Source: Sphingobium sp. V4 (lineage in GTDB: Bacteria > Pseudomonadota > Alphaproteobacteria > Sphingomonadales > Sphingomonadaceae). Taken from it: a stretch of DNA of 64,000 bases. The stretch covers positions 2,762,001 through 2,826,000 of the forward strand of contig NZ_CP081001.1 in assembly GCF_029590555.1 (NCBI RefSeq), in the 5' to 3' direction. How positions within the stretch are numbered: the first letter of the stretch is position 1; the number at the start of each line of letters is the position of its first letter. The notes below the pieces were generated by a model. The model was not told the origin of the DNA. It did no database searches and saw nothing but the letters and a program-made list of their open reading frames with translations. Position numbers and translations under genes: made by a program. Shown one piece after another: positions 27,477-36,129 of this stretch.

Positions 27477-28532
27477 ATGGCAATCCTTGGCATTGAAAGC
27501 GTTATCTACGGGGTCGACGACCTCGAGGCCTGCACGCGCTTCTGGGACGACTTCGGCCTCGAGCCGGTCTCGCGCGACGCGCGCGAGAGCATCTTCGAGG
27601 TCGCCAGCGGTTCGCGCGTCATCGTGCGGCGGCGCGACGATACCGGGCTCGCCGACTGGTTCGACTGGCCCGGCGTGAAGCTCGTCACCTGGGGCGTCGA
27701 CACGCCCGAGGCACTGGAGGCATTGGTGCGCGATCTTTCGCGGGACCGCGAGGTTCGCCGCGACGAGGATGGCACCGCCTACGCGTTCGGCGACGACAGA
27801 ATGCCTTTTGCACTGAGGCTATGGGCCAAGCGCCCAGTGGTCTCGCAACCCGATGCCGTCAACGCCCCCGGCTGCATCCAGCGGCTCAACCAGCATCGCA
27901 AGTGGCGCAGCCGGGCGCGTCCCAAGACGCTCAATCACGTCGTCTTCTTCTCACACGACTATGTGAAATCCTTCGAATTCTACCGCGATCGCCTCGGCTT
28001 CCGGCTCACCGATCACAGCGAAGGCCTCGGCGTCTTCGCCCGCGCCAATGGAACCTACGAGCATCACTCGATCTTCTGGGTGAACACCGCCCTGCCGGTG
28101 GCGCCCGACGCGCAGGGCTTCATGCATCTCGCCTTCGGCCTCGAGGATATCGACGAGGTCATGCTGGGCGCGAACATCATGGCGGAACGCGGCTGGACGA
28201 ACACCTCGCCCAACAGCTCGGGCGGACTGTCCCGGCACCGCATCACTTCCGCTATCTACTACTATCTCGACAATCCCAACGGCGGCGAAGCGGAATATCA
28301 CTGCGACACCGATTATCTCGACGATAATTGGGTTCCTCGCGCGTGGGACTGGAAGTTCGGATCCTTGCTCTGGGCTCACAATACGCCGTCCTTCTTCCGG
28401 ACGGACAACGATAATTGGGACATGCGCTTCGATCCCGAGGGCAAGTCGCTCGAGCCGTTCCGCAAGGACGCCAGGCCTGCGCTTCCCTCCGGCCTGGACG
28501 CGATCACCGCGCAGGACGAGCACGCCCTCTAA
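27477..28532 (+). CDS. Two-domain VOC protein, extradiol-dioxygenase type
   Basis: 351 residues from the ATG at 27477; the longer upstream frame is a shadow of the monooxygenase. Two vicinal-oxygen-chelate domains are seen: residues 1-115 and about 145-290. The second holds a complete 2-His-1-Glu set: His in LNHVVFFSHDY, His in GFMHLAFGLED and Glu in GEAEYHCDTD. This is the layout of type I extradiol ring-cleavage dioxygenases. It starts 14 bp after the FAD hydroxylase gene, consistent with hydroxylation followed by ring cleavage. Confidence 0.88.
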   Translation: MAILGIESVIYGVDDLEACTRFWDDFGLEPVSRDARESIFEVASGSRVIVRRRDDTGLADWFDWPGVKLVTWGVDTPEALEALVRDLSRDREVRRDEDGTAYAFGDDRMPFALRLWAKRPVVSQPDAVNAPGCIQRLNQHRKWRSRARPKTLNHVVFFSHDYVKSFEFYRDRLGFRLTDHSEGLGVFARANGTYEHHSIFWVNTALPVAPDAQGFMHLAFGLEDIDEVMLGANIMAERGWTNTSPNSSGGLSRHRITSAIYYYLDNPNGGEAEYHCDTDYLDDNWVPRAWDWKFGSLLWAHNTPSFFRTDNDNWDMRFDPEGKSLEPFRKDARPALPSGLDAITAQDEHAL

Positions 28533-28544
28533 AGGAAATCGACG

Positions 28545-29702
28545 ATGTTCAGCTATTTCCCGGACAATTATGTCTGGAACCTCTCCGTCGACATCGCCAT
28601 CGAAAGCGGCGCCCAGATCGGCGAGATCGAAGAGATGTGCGCGCCCCTGCGGGACGCGGCGAAGCGCGGCGCGGACGCCGGCACGGCGGCCTTCATGGCC
28701 AGCTGGGTGGCGATGGCGGACAAGCTCGACGCCCTGGCCCATGAGGATGCGGCGCTGGGCCGCAATTTCTCGGCCGGGACCAAGCTGCACCGCGCGGCCC
28801 TCTACTACCAGACGGCCGAGCGCATGCAGGCGCACGGCGCCCCGTCGCGGATGGCGGTCTTCGAGAAGGGCCAGGATGCGTTCCGCCGCGCCATCCTGCT
28901 TGGGCGCGACAATCTCGAGCGGATGGAAATACCCTATGAGGGCGGGATCATCCCCGGCTACTTCATGGGCGCGACCCATGGCGAGGGCGAGCGTCCGACG
29001 CTGGTCTTCGTGAACGGCCTCGACAGCTCGAAGGAAATGCTGGTCTGGACCCGTCTCGGGGCAGAGCTCGCGCGGCGCGGCGTCTCGACGCTTCACATCG
29101 ACCAGCCCGGTACCGGCGAAGCCCTGCGCGCCCATGGGCTTGTCGCCGTGCCGGATAGCGAGCGCTGGGCCTCGAAGGTGTTCGACTACCTCGAAACCCG
29201 GCCCGACGTGGACGAAGACCGCATCGGCATCATGGGCCTGTCGCTCGGCGGCTATTATGCGCCGCGCGCGGCAGCCTTCGAGCCCCGCTTCGCACTCTGC
29301 GCGGTCTGGGGGGCCAATCATGACTGGGGCGCGGTGCAGCATGCCCGCCTCAAGCGCGAGGGCGAGAACCCGGTGCCCCATTATTGGGAGCATGTCCGCT
29401 GGGTCTGGGGCGCGGCGGACATGGACAGCTTCATGGAGATCGCCGACAAGGTGACGCTGGACGGGATCCTCGACCGCATCAAGGTGCCCTTCCTCGTCAC
29501 CCATGGCGAGAACGACCGCCAGATCCCTCTCGCCTATGCCCAGCGAACCTATGACCAACTGGTCAATTCGCCCAAGCGCGAGTTCAAGATCTTCGACAAG
29601 CGGACCGGCGGCGTCGAGCATGTGAGCCTCGACAACATGTCCTATGGCCGCGACTTCATTGCCGACTGGGTCGCCGAAACCTTTGGGGAGCGGACCGCAT
29701 GA
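28545..29702 (+). CDS. Alpha/beta hydrolase, C-C-bond hydrolase type
   Basis: 385 residues. A helical N-terminal region of about 120 residues precedes the hydrolase core, with the nucleophile elbow GLSLGGYYAPR, an acid in GENDRQIP and the final His in GGVEHVSLDN. This long form with a helical lid resembles 2,6-dihydroxypseudooxynicotine hydrolase and the fungal chain-shortening hydrolase Ayg1, which cut C-C bonds next to a ketone on a phenol ring. That suggests the pathway handles an acyl-phenol or polyketide-like compound. It overlaps the cupin gene by 4 bp. Confidence 0.85.
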   Translation: MFSYFPDNYVWNLSVDIAIESGAQIGEIEEMCAPLRDAAKRGADAGTAAFMASWVAMADKLDALAHEDAALGRNFSAGTKLHRAALYYQTAERMQAHGAPSRMAVFEKGQDAFRRAILLGRDNLERMEIPYEGGIIPGYFMGATHGEGERPTLVFVNGLDSSKEMLVWTRLGAELARRGVSTLHIDQPGTGEALRAHGLVAVPDSERWASKVFDYLETRPDVDEDRIGIMGLSLGGYYAPRAAAFEPRFALCAVWGANHDWGAVQHARLKREGENPVPHYWEHVRWVWGAADMDSFMEIADKVTLDGILDRIKVPFLVTHGENDRQIPLAYAQRTYDQLVNSPKREFKIFDKRTGGVEHVSLDNMSYGRDFIADWVAETFGERTA

Positions 29703-30253
29703 GCACCGAGCCAGGCACGCCGATCCGCCGGATCGTCACCGGTCACGACGGCCAGGACAAGGCGATCATCGCTTCCGACGGGCCTCCCACCCGGGTTTTC
29801 GACCAATTGGGAGAGGAAGGGCTCGTCTTCTACGAGATCTGGAACACGCAGGGCGCGCCGGCCCGGATCGACCGGAACGATGAAGAGCCGGCGGAAGATC
29901 GCCTCGTCCTTGCACCGCCGCCGCACGGCACGCGGATTCGCATCCTCGATATCCCGCCCGACAAGCCCGAGGCCGACTTCGACGCGGTCTTCGAGAATAT
30001 CGGTGGCAAGGATGCCCATGTCGGGGAGGCTTCCAAGCGTCACGCCAGCTTCCACCGTACGCGCTCGATCGACTATGGCATCGTCCTGTCGGGCGAGATC
30101 ACCTTGCTGCTCGACATCGGCGAAACCGTGGTGCGCGCCGGCGACATCGTCGTGCAGCGCGGCACCAATCATGGCTGGGTCAACCGCAGTGACCTGCCCT
30201 GTCGGATTGCCTTCATCCTTGTCGACGGCGTCTTCGAGGACGGGCTTGCATGA
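29699..30253 (+). CDS. Cupin-domain protein
   Basis: 184 residues. The C-terminal half carries a single cupin barrel (RTRSIDYGIVLSGEITLLLD, then GDIVVQRGTNHGWVNRS) with the G-x5-H-x-H-like and G-x5-P-x-G-like strands in relaxed form. Proteins of this type accompany many sphingomonad and actinobacterial catabolic operons; a ring- or carbon-chain-acting metal enzyme or a binding protein are both possible. Coupled by 4-bp overlaps on both sides. Confidence 0.8.
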   Translation: MSTEPGTPIRRIVTGHDGQDKAIIASDGPPTRVFDQLGEEGLVFYEIWNTQGAPARIDRNDEEPAEDRLVLAPPPHGTRIRILDIPPDKPEADFDAVFENIGGKDAHVGEASKRHASFHRTRSIDYGIVLSGEITLLLDIGETVVRAGDIVVQRGTNHGWVNRSDLPCRIAFILVDGVFEDGLA

Positions 30254-31167
30254 CGATCCTCGTCACCGGCGCCACCGGGTTCGTCGGACAGGCGCTGGTT
30301 GCCCGCCTGCGCGGGCGCTCCTGCCGCGAGCCGGTGCGCCTGCTCGACCGGGTCGAGCCCCCGCGCATCGATGACGAGCGCTTCACCGCGCTCGCCGGCG
30401 ACCTCCTCGACCCGGCGGTCGTTACCGCGGCCCTCGCGGGCGTCGACACCGTCATTCATCTTGCCTCGGTTCCCGGCGCCGCGGCCGAGGCGGACCCTGT
30501 GCTGGCGCGCCGTGTCAATATCGACGCTACCCTGGGCCTTCTTGAGCAGATCGACGCGGGCAAGCGCCTCGTCCGGTTCGTCTATGCCAGTTCGATCGCG
30601 GTATTCGGCAGCCTGCCGGGCCATGTCGATGATGCGACGCCGGCACTCCCGGCGATGGTCTATGGTGCGCAGAAGCGGATGATGGAACTGGCGCTGGCGG
30701 ACTTCCATCGGCGCGGACGCGTCCAGGGCATCGCCTTGCGGCTGCCCGGCGTCGTTGCCCGCGCATCTGGCGCCTCGGGCCTCAAATCGGCCTTCATGAG
30801 CGAGATCTTTCACGCTGCGGCCAACGGCGATACCTGTGTGCTGCCCGTCAGCCGCGCCGCGACAGCCTGGATGATGTCGGGCAACTGTGCCGCCAGTAAT
30901 CTCCTTTATGCAGCGACGCTCGACGAGGTTGCCGGTCAGGCCTTGACCCTCCCTGCGGTGCGGGTTTGCATGGGCGATCTTGCCGACCTGCTCTTCGGCG
31001 AGCAATCGCCTGACGTCCGTTTCGAGCCAGATGCGGCGCTGGAGGCCGCGTTCGGATCCTATCCGCCGCTGTCGACCCCGGCGGCCGAGGTCCTCGGCTT
31101 CCGTCATGACGGCGATCTTGCCGCGCTGGCCGACACCGTCCTTGCCGATGTCCTGGACCACGGGTGA
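30250..31167 (+). CDS. NAD-dependent epimerase/dehydratase (DenD-like)
   Basis: 305 residues, extended SDR fold: TILVTGATGFVGQALVARL at the N-terminus, the Ser of FVYASSIAVFGS and the YGAQK catalytic pair near residue 138. The layout resembles the D-erythronate dehydrogenase/lactone-modifying group. It probably oxidises a hydroxy-acid or sugar-like intermediate late in the pathway. Overlaps both neighbours by 4 bp. Confidence 0.87.
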   Translation: MTILVTGATGFVGQALVARLRGRSCREPVRLLDRVEPPRIDDERFTALAGDLLDPAVVTAALAGVDTVIHLASVPGAAAEADPVLARRVNIDATLGLLEQIDAGKRLVRFVYASSIAVFGSLPGHVDDATPALPAMVYGAQKRMMELALADFHRRGRVQGIALRLPGVVARASGASGLKSAFMSEIFHAAANGDTCVLPVSRAATAWMMSGNCAASNLLYAATLDEVAGQALTLPAVRVCMGDLADLLFGEQSPDVRFEPDAALEAAFGSYPPLSTPAAEVLGFRHDGDLAALADTVLADVLDHG

Positions 31168-31949
31168 GCGACGTCCTTCGCCGCTGGTTCGGTCTCGAAG
31201 GCCGCACCGTCCTGCTGACCGGCGGGACTGGCGGGATCGGGACGGCCATGAGCCGTGCCTTTGCCGGCGCGGGCGCAAGGCTGGTCTTCGCCGGTGACGA
31301 CGAGGCGACCGGCAACCTGCTCGCACGCGCGCTCGGCGATGCGGGGCATGAGGTGCATTTCCATCCATGCGATGTCGCGGACCGCGGGGCGCTCGATGGG
31401 CTGCTGGAAGCCACCTGCCGCCGGTTCGGCCCGCCCGCCATCCTCGTCTGCAACGCGGGCATCGCTGGTCCGCATGGGACGATGGGTTCGGCCAGGGAAG
31501 CCGAATGGGCAGGCCTGCTGCGCATCAACCTCGACCATCCGCTTCACCTTGCCAACCGCGTTGCCCCGCTCATGGCCCAGGAGCGCGGCGGCAGCATCGT
31601 GCTGACCGCCTCGCTGGCCGGGCTGCGCGGCAACAAGGCCGTCGGGCTCTATGGCATCGCCAAGGCCGGCCTCATCCAGCTTGCCCGCAACCTCGCGGTG
31701 GAATGGGGGCCCGCGGGTGTCCGGGCCAACGCGCTCGCGCCCGGCCTTGTCGAGACGGGCTGGGCAGGCGCCATCCTGGCCGATGCACCGGCCCGCGAGC
31801 GCCGTCTGTCGCTGACCCCGTTGCGACGGGTCGGCACGCCCGAGGAGATCGCCACCGCCGCGCTCTTCCTCGCGGGCCCCGGCGCCGGCTTCATCACCGG
31901 GCACTGCCTCGTGGTAGACGGCGGCACGCTCATCTCGGATGGAAATTGA
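31164..31949 (+). CDS. Short-chain dehydrogenase/reductase
   Basis: 261 residues with a GTG start that overlaps the preceding stop by 4 bp. Classical SDR: cofactor motif TGGTGGIGTAMSRAF, NAG turn (LVCNAGIAGP), the active-site YGIAK near residue 160 and the C-terminal GHCLVVDGG. NAD(P)-dependent alcohol or ketone conversion in the cargo pathway; substrate unknown. Confidence 0.92.
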   Translation: MSDVLRRWFGLEGRTVLLTGGTGGIGTAMSRAFAGAGARLVFAGDDEATGNLLARALGDAGHEVHFHPCDVADRGALDGLLEATCRRFGPPAILVCNAGIAGPHGTMGSAREAEWAGLLRINLDHPLHLANRVAPLMAQERGGSIVLTASLAGLRGNKAVGLYGIAKAGLIQLARNLAVEWGPAGVRANALAPGLVETGWAGAILADAPARERRLSLTPLRRVGTPEEIATAALFLAGPGAGFITGHCLVVDGGTLISDGN

Positions 31950-31965
31950 GGACGGAACGAAGACC

Positions 31966-32946
31966 ATGAAGCTTGCCACTCTCGACGATGGAACCCGCGA
32001 CGGATGCCTCGTCCTTGTTTCCCGCGACCTCGGCGCGGTCCTTGCGTGCGACGACGTGGCCGGGACATTGCAGGAAGCGCTCGAGGATTGGGATCGGGTG
32101 AGCCCGCTGCTGGCGGCCATGGCCGAGAGGCTCGACCATGGCGGCGCGGCGGGTGCCCGTCCGTTCGATGCCGGCGCGATGAAGGCGCCTTTGCCCCGCG
32201 CCTGGCAATGGCTCGACGGCTCAGCCTTCTCCACCCATGGCCAGCTCATGCAACTGGCCTATGACCTGCCGCCGGTGCCGAGCGACATTCCCTTGATGTA
32301 CCAGGGGCTTTCGCACCGCTTCGCCGCCGGACACGAGGACATGGTCTTCCCGAGCGCAGCCGACGGCATCGATTTCGAGGCCGAGCTGGCCGTCATCGTC
32401 GACGACGTCCCCCAGGGCCTATCGCCCGAGGAGGCGCTTGGCCATATCCGTCTCGTCATGCTGGTGAACGACTGGAGCCTGCGTGTCCTTGGTGCCGCCG
32501 AGATGCGCACCGGCTTCGGCTGGGTGCAGGCAAAGCCTGCCTGCAGCGCGGCACCCGTCGCCGTGACGCCGGATGAGCTGGGCGACCGCTGGAAGGACGG
32601 CCGGGTCCATCTGCCCGTGATGGTGCATTACCAGGGCGGCCGGTTCGGGGAGGCCGACGCCGGCTGCATGGACTTCGGTTTCCATGAACTGATCGCCCAT
32701 GCCGCCCGGACGCGCACGCTGTGCGCGGGGACGATCATCGGCTCCGGCACGATTTCCAATCCCGCCTACAATGTCGTGGGCTCGAGCTGCATCGCCGAGC
32801 GGCGGGCGATCGAGAAGATCGAGCGTGGCGCGCCGCACACCCCGTTCATGCAGGATGGGGAAGCGGTGCGCATCGAGGTGCGCCAGCGGCGGGGATCGCT
32901 TTTCGGCGCGATCGACCAGCGCGTCGTCGTCGCAGGACGGGATTGA
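31966..32946 (+). CDS. Fumarylacetoacetate-hydrolase-family enzyme
   Basis: 326 residues from the ATG at 31966, with an ATG 27 bp upstream as alternative. FAH-fold landmarks are the metal site (GIDFEAELAVIVDD), VNDWSLR and GTIIGSGTISNP. FAH-family members hydrolyse C-C bonds of 1,3-diketones or hydrate and decarboxylate ring-cleavage products, so this gene is the probable last step after dioxygenase cleavage. It is the last enzyme of the operon before the regulatory genes. Confidence 0.92.
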   Translation: MKLATLDDGTRDGCLVLVSRDLGAVLACDDVAGTLQEALEDWDRVSPLLAAMAERLDHGGAAGARPFDAGAMKAPLPRAWQWLDGSAFSTHGQLMQLAYDLPPVPSDIPLMYQGLSHRFAAGHEDMVFPSAADGIDFEAELAVIVDDVPQGLSPEEALGHIRLVMLVNDWSLRVLGAAEMRTGFGWVQAKPACSAAPVAVTPDELGDRWKDGRVHLPVMVHYQGGRFGEADAGCMDFGFHELIAHAARTRTLCAGTIIGSGTISNPAYNVVGSSCIAERRAIEKIERGAPHTPFMQDGEAVRIEVRQRRGSLFGAIDQRVVVAGRD

Positions 32947-33049
32947 GCAAGTGCTGAGCCTTTTCGAGGCGCGGCCGGGCAGTATCGAACGGACAGGGGG
33001 GAAGCATGGATAGTCTATCGGGATAGCGACGCCCGGATGGTGAGGTGCG

Positions 33050-33808
33050 ATGGAGCCACATGGGCATCTCGCGCAGGGCATCATCACGGCCCTGCGCGCG
33101 GTGAAGGAAATCCATGAATTGAAGGGCCTGATGGAAGCGGTCGCCAACGAGATCGGCTGCCGCTTCTGGGCGCTCGTCCACCATGACGATCTCGCGGTGC
33201 CGCGCGACGGCCTCGTCGATCTCAAGCATTATCCCGCCGCCGTCGTTCGCCGGCTGGTCCGCGACCGGCACATGCGGCGCGATCCTGTGATCCGGGGCTG
33301 CCTCTTTGCCGACAGTGCCTTCGTCTGGTCGGACTTGCCATCGATCATCGCGCTCGATCGATCCGATGAGGCCGCGCTCGCCTTCGGCGCCCGCTGGGGC
33401 CTTAACGAAGGCATATCCGTGCCGAGCTGCCTGCTCGGCGATTGCATCGGCTCGTGCACCTTCGCTGGCATGCGCCGGCCCGAGACCGCGCCATCCCTCC
33501 TGGGGCTCGTGCAGATGATCGGCGTTTTCGCCTTCCAGGCCGCACGGCGGCTCCATGGCTCCCCTGGTGCGCCGCGCGCCAGGCCGCGCCTGCATCCACG
33601 CCCGCGCGATTGCGTGGCGCTGGCCGGGCGCGGCTATTCCAACAAGGAGATTGCCCGGGCGCTCGGCCTCGCACCGCGGACCGTCGATGGCTATCTCACC
33701 GAGGCCCGCCGCCTTTTCGATGCCCACGACCGGACCGAGCTGGTCGTAAGCGCAATCCTTGCCGGCGAGGTCGGACTGCACGAGCTTCGGCGCGGTCAAC
33801 CCGGGTAA
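33050..33808 (+). CDS. LuxR-family quorum-sensing regulator
   Basis: 252 residues. The N-terminal autoinducer-binding domain shows the conserved pattern HMRRDPVIRG...FVWSDLP and a Gly-rich GLNEGISVPS. The C-terminal HTH is CVALAGRGYSNKEIARALGL, then APRTVDGYLTEARRLFD, the LuxR recognition helix region. It should bind an acyl-homoserine lactone made by the adjacent synthase and control the cargo genes. It starts 103 bp after the FAH gene. Confidence 0.92.
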   Translation: MEPHGHLAQGIITALRAVKEIHELKGLMEAVANEIGCRFWALVHHDDLAVPRDGLVDLKHYPAAVVRRLVRDRHMRRDPVIRGCLFADSAFVWSDLPSIIALDRSDEAALAFGARWGLNEGISVPSCLLGDCIGSCTFAGMRRPETAPSLLGLVQMIGVFAFQAARRLHGSPGAPRARPRLHPRPRDCVALAGRGYSNKEIARALGLAPRTVDGYLTEARRLFDAHDRTELVVSAILAGEVGLHELRRGQPG

Positions 33809-33844
33809 TTGCTCGGTCTATCTGGGCGCACGCCGCGCTGCTTC

Positions 33845-33867
33845 CTTGGCATTGCAAACCTGCCAAG
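33845..33867 (+). promoter_or_regulatory. Inverted repeat in the luxI leader
   Basis: CTTGGCA (33845-33851) and TGCCAAG (33861-33867) form a perfect 7-bp inverted repeat with a 9-nt spacer, ending 13 bp before the luxI ATG. Its right arm runs into the likely ribosome-binding stretch AAGCGGAG (33865-33872). It could be a lux-type operator or an RNA hairpin that hides the ribosome-binding site. It is closer to the start codon than classical lux boxes. Confidence 0.4.
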
Positions 33868-33880
33868 CGGAGCCCATCGC

Positions 33881-34486
33881 ATGATCCACCTCATCGCCAA
33901 TCATCCCGCCCATCCAAGGCGCGATCTCGTCCAGTCCATGTTCGCCGATCGCAAGCAGCTCTTCGTCGACTTTTTCGGCTGGGACGTGCCCGTCATCGAC
34001 GGCCGCTTCGAAATCGACCAGTTCGACACGCCCAAGGCGCTCTACATCATCATCGCCGAGGAGACCGGCGCCCATGCGGCGTCGCTGCGGCTCCTGCCGA
34101 CCGAGCGGCCCCACATGCTGGGTACGATCTTTTCTAACCTGTGCCCGCTCGGCGTCATTGCCGATGCACGGACCTGGGAAAGCACCAGGCTGTGCTTGCC
34201 GCGCCGCCACGGTGCTGCCCGGCGCCGGGACCTGCGCAACCAGCTCATCTCGGCCATGGTCGACGTCGCCCTGGAGCGCGGGATCGATCGCTATACCGGC
34301 GTCCTTCCCGAAGGCTTCCGCAAGGATGTGTTGGCGATGGGGTGGAAGGCGGAGCCGCTCGGCCCCGTCGTCCGCATGCCCGGCGGTCCGGTCGGTGCCT
34401 TCCTCGTCCACATCGAGCCCGAGACGCCCCGGCGTTTGTGCTGGACCCAGACTTATGTCCAGGCCGGCAAGGCAGGTGCGGCATGA
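33881..34486 (+). CDS. Acyl-homoserine-lactone synthase (LuxI family)
   Basis: 201 residues from the ATG at 33881 (MIHLIANHPAH). LuxI landmarks are present: RKQLFVDFFGWDVP (the conserved Arg/Phe/Trp set), FDTPKALYIIIAEE, SLRLLPTERPHMLGTIF and TWESTRLCLPRR with the conserved Glu and Arg. It makes the signal sensed by the LuxR protein encoded immediately upstream. Its stop overlaps the phyH-like start by 4 bp. Confidence 0.95.
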   Translation: MIHLIANHPAHPRRDLVQSMFADRKQLFVDFFGWDVPVIDGRFEIDQFDTPKALYIIIAEETGAHAASLRLLPTERPHMLGTIFSNLCPLGVIADARTWESTRLCLPRRHGAARRRDLRNQLISAMVDVALERGIDRYTGVLPEGFRKDVLAMGWKAEPLGPVVRMPGGPVGAFLVHIEPETPRRLCWTQTYVQAGKAGAA

Positions 34487-35343
34487 ACGCCGATCGTCTT
34501 GCTGCGACGCTCGACCGCGATGGCTGGTGCGTTCTCGAGAAAGCACTGTCGGCTGCGGTGCTCGACGATCTCGAGCGAGACCTGTCACCCAGTTTCGCCG
34601 CGACGCCGCTTTGCCAGGGACCATTTTATGGCGAGCGGACACGTCGCTTTGGCGGGCTTCTAGGCCGCTCCATCCATGCCCAGAAGCTGGTCATGCATCC
34701 CACGATCCTCAAGGTCGTCGAGGCGCTGCTGCACCCCTGGTGCGAGCGCATCGCCCTCAATCTCACCCAGGCGATCGAGATCATGCCCGGCGCCTTGCCG
34801 CAGCTTCCCCATCGCGACCAGGACATGTGGCAGGGCCCAAAGGGCAGTGTCGAATATCTCGTCAACGTCATGTGGCCGCTCACCACTTTCACCCGGGAAA
34901 ATGGCGGCACGCGGCTGTGGACCGGGAGCCAGTTCGACCAGGACATCCCGGTGCTGCCCGAGGAGGACGCACTGGTGCCGCATCTCTCTCGCGGGGACGC
35001 CCTGGTCTTCCTGGGCTCGACGCTCCACGGTGGGGGCGGCAATGCTTCCGCTGCGGCCCGTCGCGGCATCGTTGTCAGCTATTGCCTTGGCTGGCTCAAG
35101 CCGTTCGAGCTGCAATGGCTGGTCTACCCGCCTGCGGTCGCCAGGAACTTCCCGTCTGATGTCGCGGCACTCGTCGGCTATGCCCAGCATCGGCCCAACC
35201 TCGGCAACGTCGAGGGCCAATGTCCATCCATTCTGCTTGGCGAGGATGTTCCCCGCCATCTGCCGGCGATCGATGCCTTGCGGCCCGACCAGGCCGAGGC
35301 GGCGGAATTGTTCGTCAGGGCGCAGCTCGGCGAAATGGGCTGA
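34483..35343 (+). CDS. Phytanoyl-CoA dioxygenase (PhyH)-family protein
   Basis: 286 residues from the ATG that overlaps the luxI stop. PhyH-type Fe(II)/2-oxoglutarate oxygenase: HRDQDMW gives the HxD pair near residue 110, and a later His lies in LGSTLHGGGGNAS with an Arg in ARRGIVVSY for the oxoglutarate. A phyH-like gene next to luxI is a known recurring feature of sphingomonads; whether it modifies the signal or a cargo compound is unknown. Confidence 0.9.
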   Translation: MNADRLAATLDRDGWCVLEKALSAAVLDDLERDLSPSFAATPLCQGPFYGERTRRFGGLLGRSIHAQKLVMHPTILKVVEALLHPWCERIALNLTQAIEIMPGALPQLPHRDQDMWQGPKGSVEYLVNVMWPLTTFTRENGGTRLWTGSQFDQDIPVLPEEDALVPHLSRGDALVFLGSTLHGGGGNASAAARRGIVVSYCLGWLKPFELQWLVYPPAVARNFPSDVAALVGYAQHRPNLGNVEGQCPSILLGEDVPRHLPAIDALRPDQAEAAELFVRAQLGEMG

Positions 35344-35348
35344 CGGCG

Positions 35349-36129
35349 ATGGTTGCTCGCGCACTTCTCGGCCGGCTTGATGCGCTGGCCCGCTGCGGGC
35401 GTGCGGGCCTTGCCTGGGAAGTGTTGCGACGCAATCCGGCCTACCGCTTGGCGGTCCAAGCCCTTGCCGGGGCCACGTGCCCCGGCAAGGCCGCCTCCCA
35501 GGACTTTACCGCTACCTGGGGGCTTCACTTTCGCTGAAAATCCGGCGCTGGATTGCGCCTGCGTCCTGCCGATCTGGGCGGCGGGGTTGGATCCGTGCGT
35601 CCTGCGCGCCCGGGCGGTGCGGCCCGGCTCGCCGTCGCCGCCTTTGTGGCTCGAGATAGCGGGCCGGGATTGCCAATGTGTCGTGGGCGCGGACACGACG
35701 CACCTTGCCTTCGCCTGCGCCGGGGAAATCGCCCGGATCGATCTCGAGGGTACTGCCGCTCCTGCGGCGCGCATGCTGCTGCAATTCGAGGTATTGGCGG
35801 ACGGTCGGCTGGTGAATCAGCTTGCCGCCGTTCACCGGCTATTTAACGGAGGCGGAGTCAGGCCAGATCCTCGCCGGCTTATGCGCCAGCATCTTTCCCT
35901 GCTCGCTCTTGACGCGAATACGGACGGCGCGAGCCTTCGGGAAACCGCCAATCTTGTGCTGGGGCCGGGCGACTGGCCCGGCGACGGCGAGCATCGCAAG
36001 TCGCAGGTGCGCCGGCTGATCGAGGCTGGCGGTCGTTTGCTGGCGGGTGGGGCGGCGAGCTTGTGGAGGCAGGCCTACTCTTGTTCGCCGGCACCCGTGT
36101 CCGGCAATTCGTCCATAAGAAGAGTGTAA
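35349..36129 (+). pseudogene. Frameshifted DUF6499-DUF2285 regulator
   Basis: The first frame (ATG at 35349) gives a DUF6499-like start (GRAGLAWEVLRRNPAYRLAV) and stops at 35537 after WGLHFR. The next frame continues exactly where the family would (FAENPAL...), through a DUF2285-like helical domain (LMRQHLSLLALDANTDGASL, then KSQVRRLIEAGGRLLAGG). Removing one T from the TTT at 35529-35531 would rejoin the two as WGLHFAENPAL. So either the gene is broken by one inserted base or there is a sequencing error. Intact members are accessory regulators common on elements of this type. Confidence 0.75.

Noticed and set aside
26051..27493. 480-codon leftward frame
   Set aside because: Antisense to the FAD monooxygenase, whose FAD motifs are intact.
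27951..29621. 556-codon leftward frame
   Set aside because: Antisense to the VOC and C-C hydrolase genes; no recognisable domain.
30169..31368. 399-codon leftward frame
   Set aside because: Antisense to the epimerase and SDR genes; low-complexity product.
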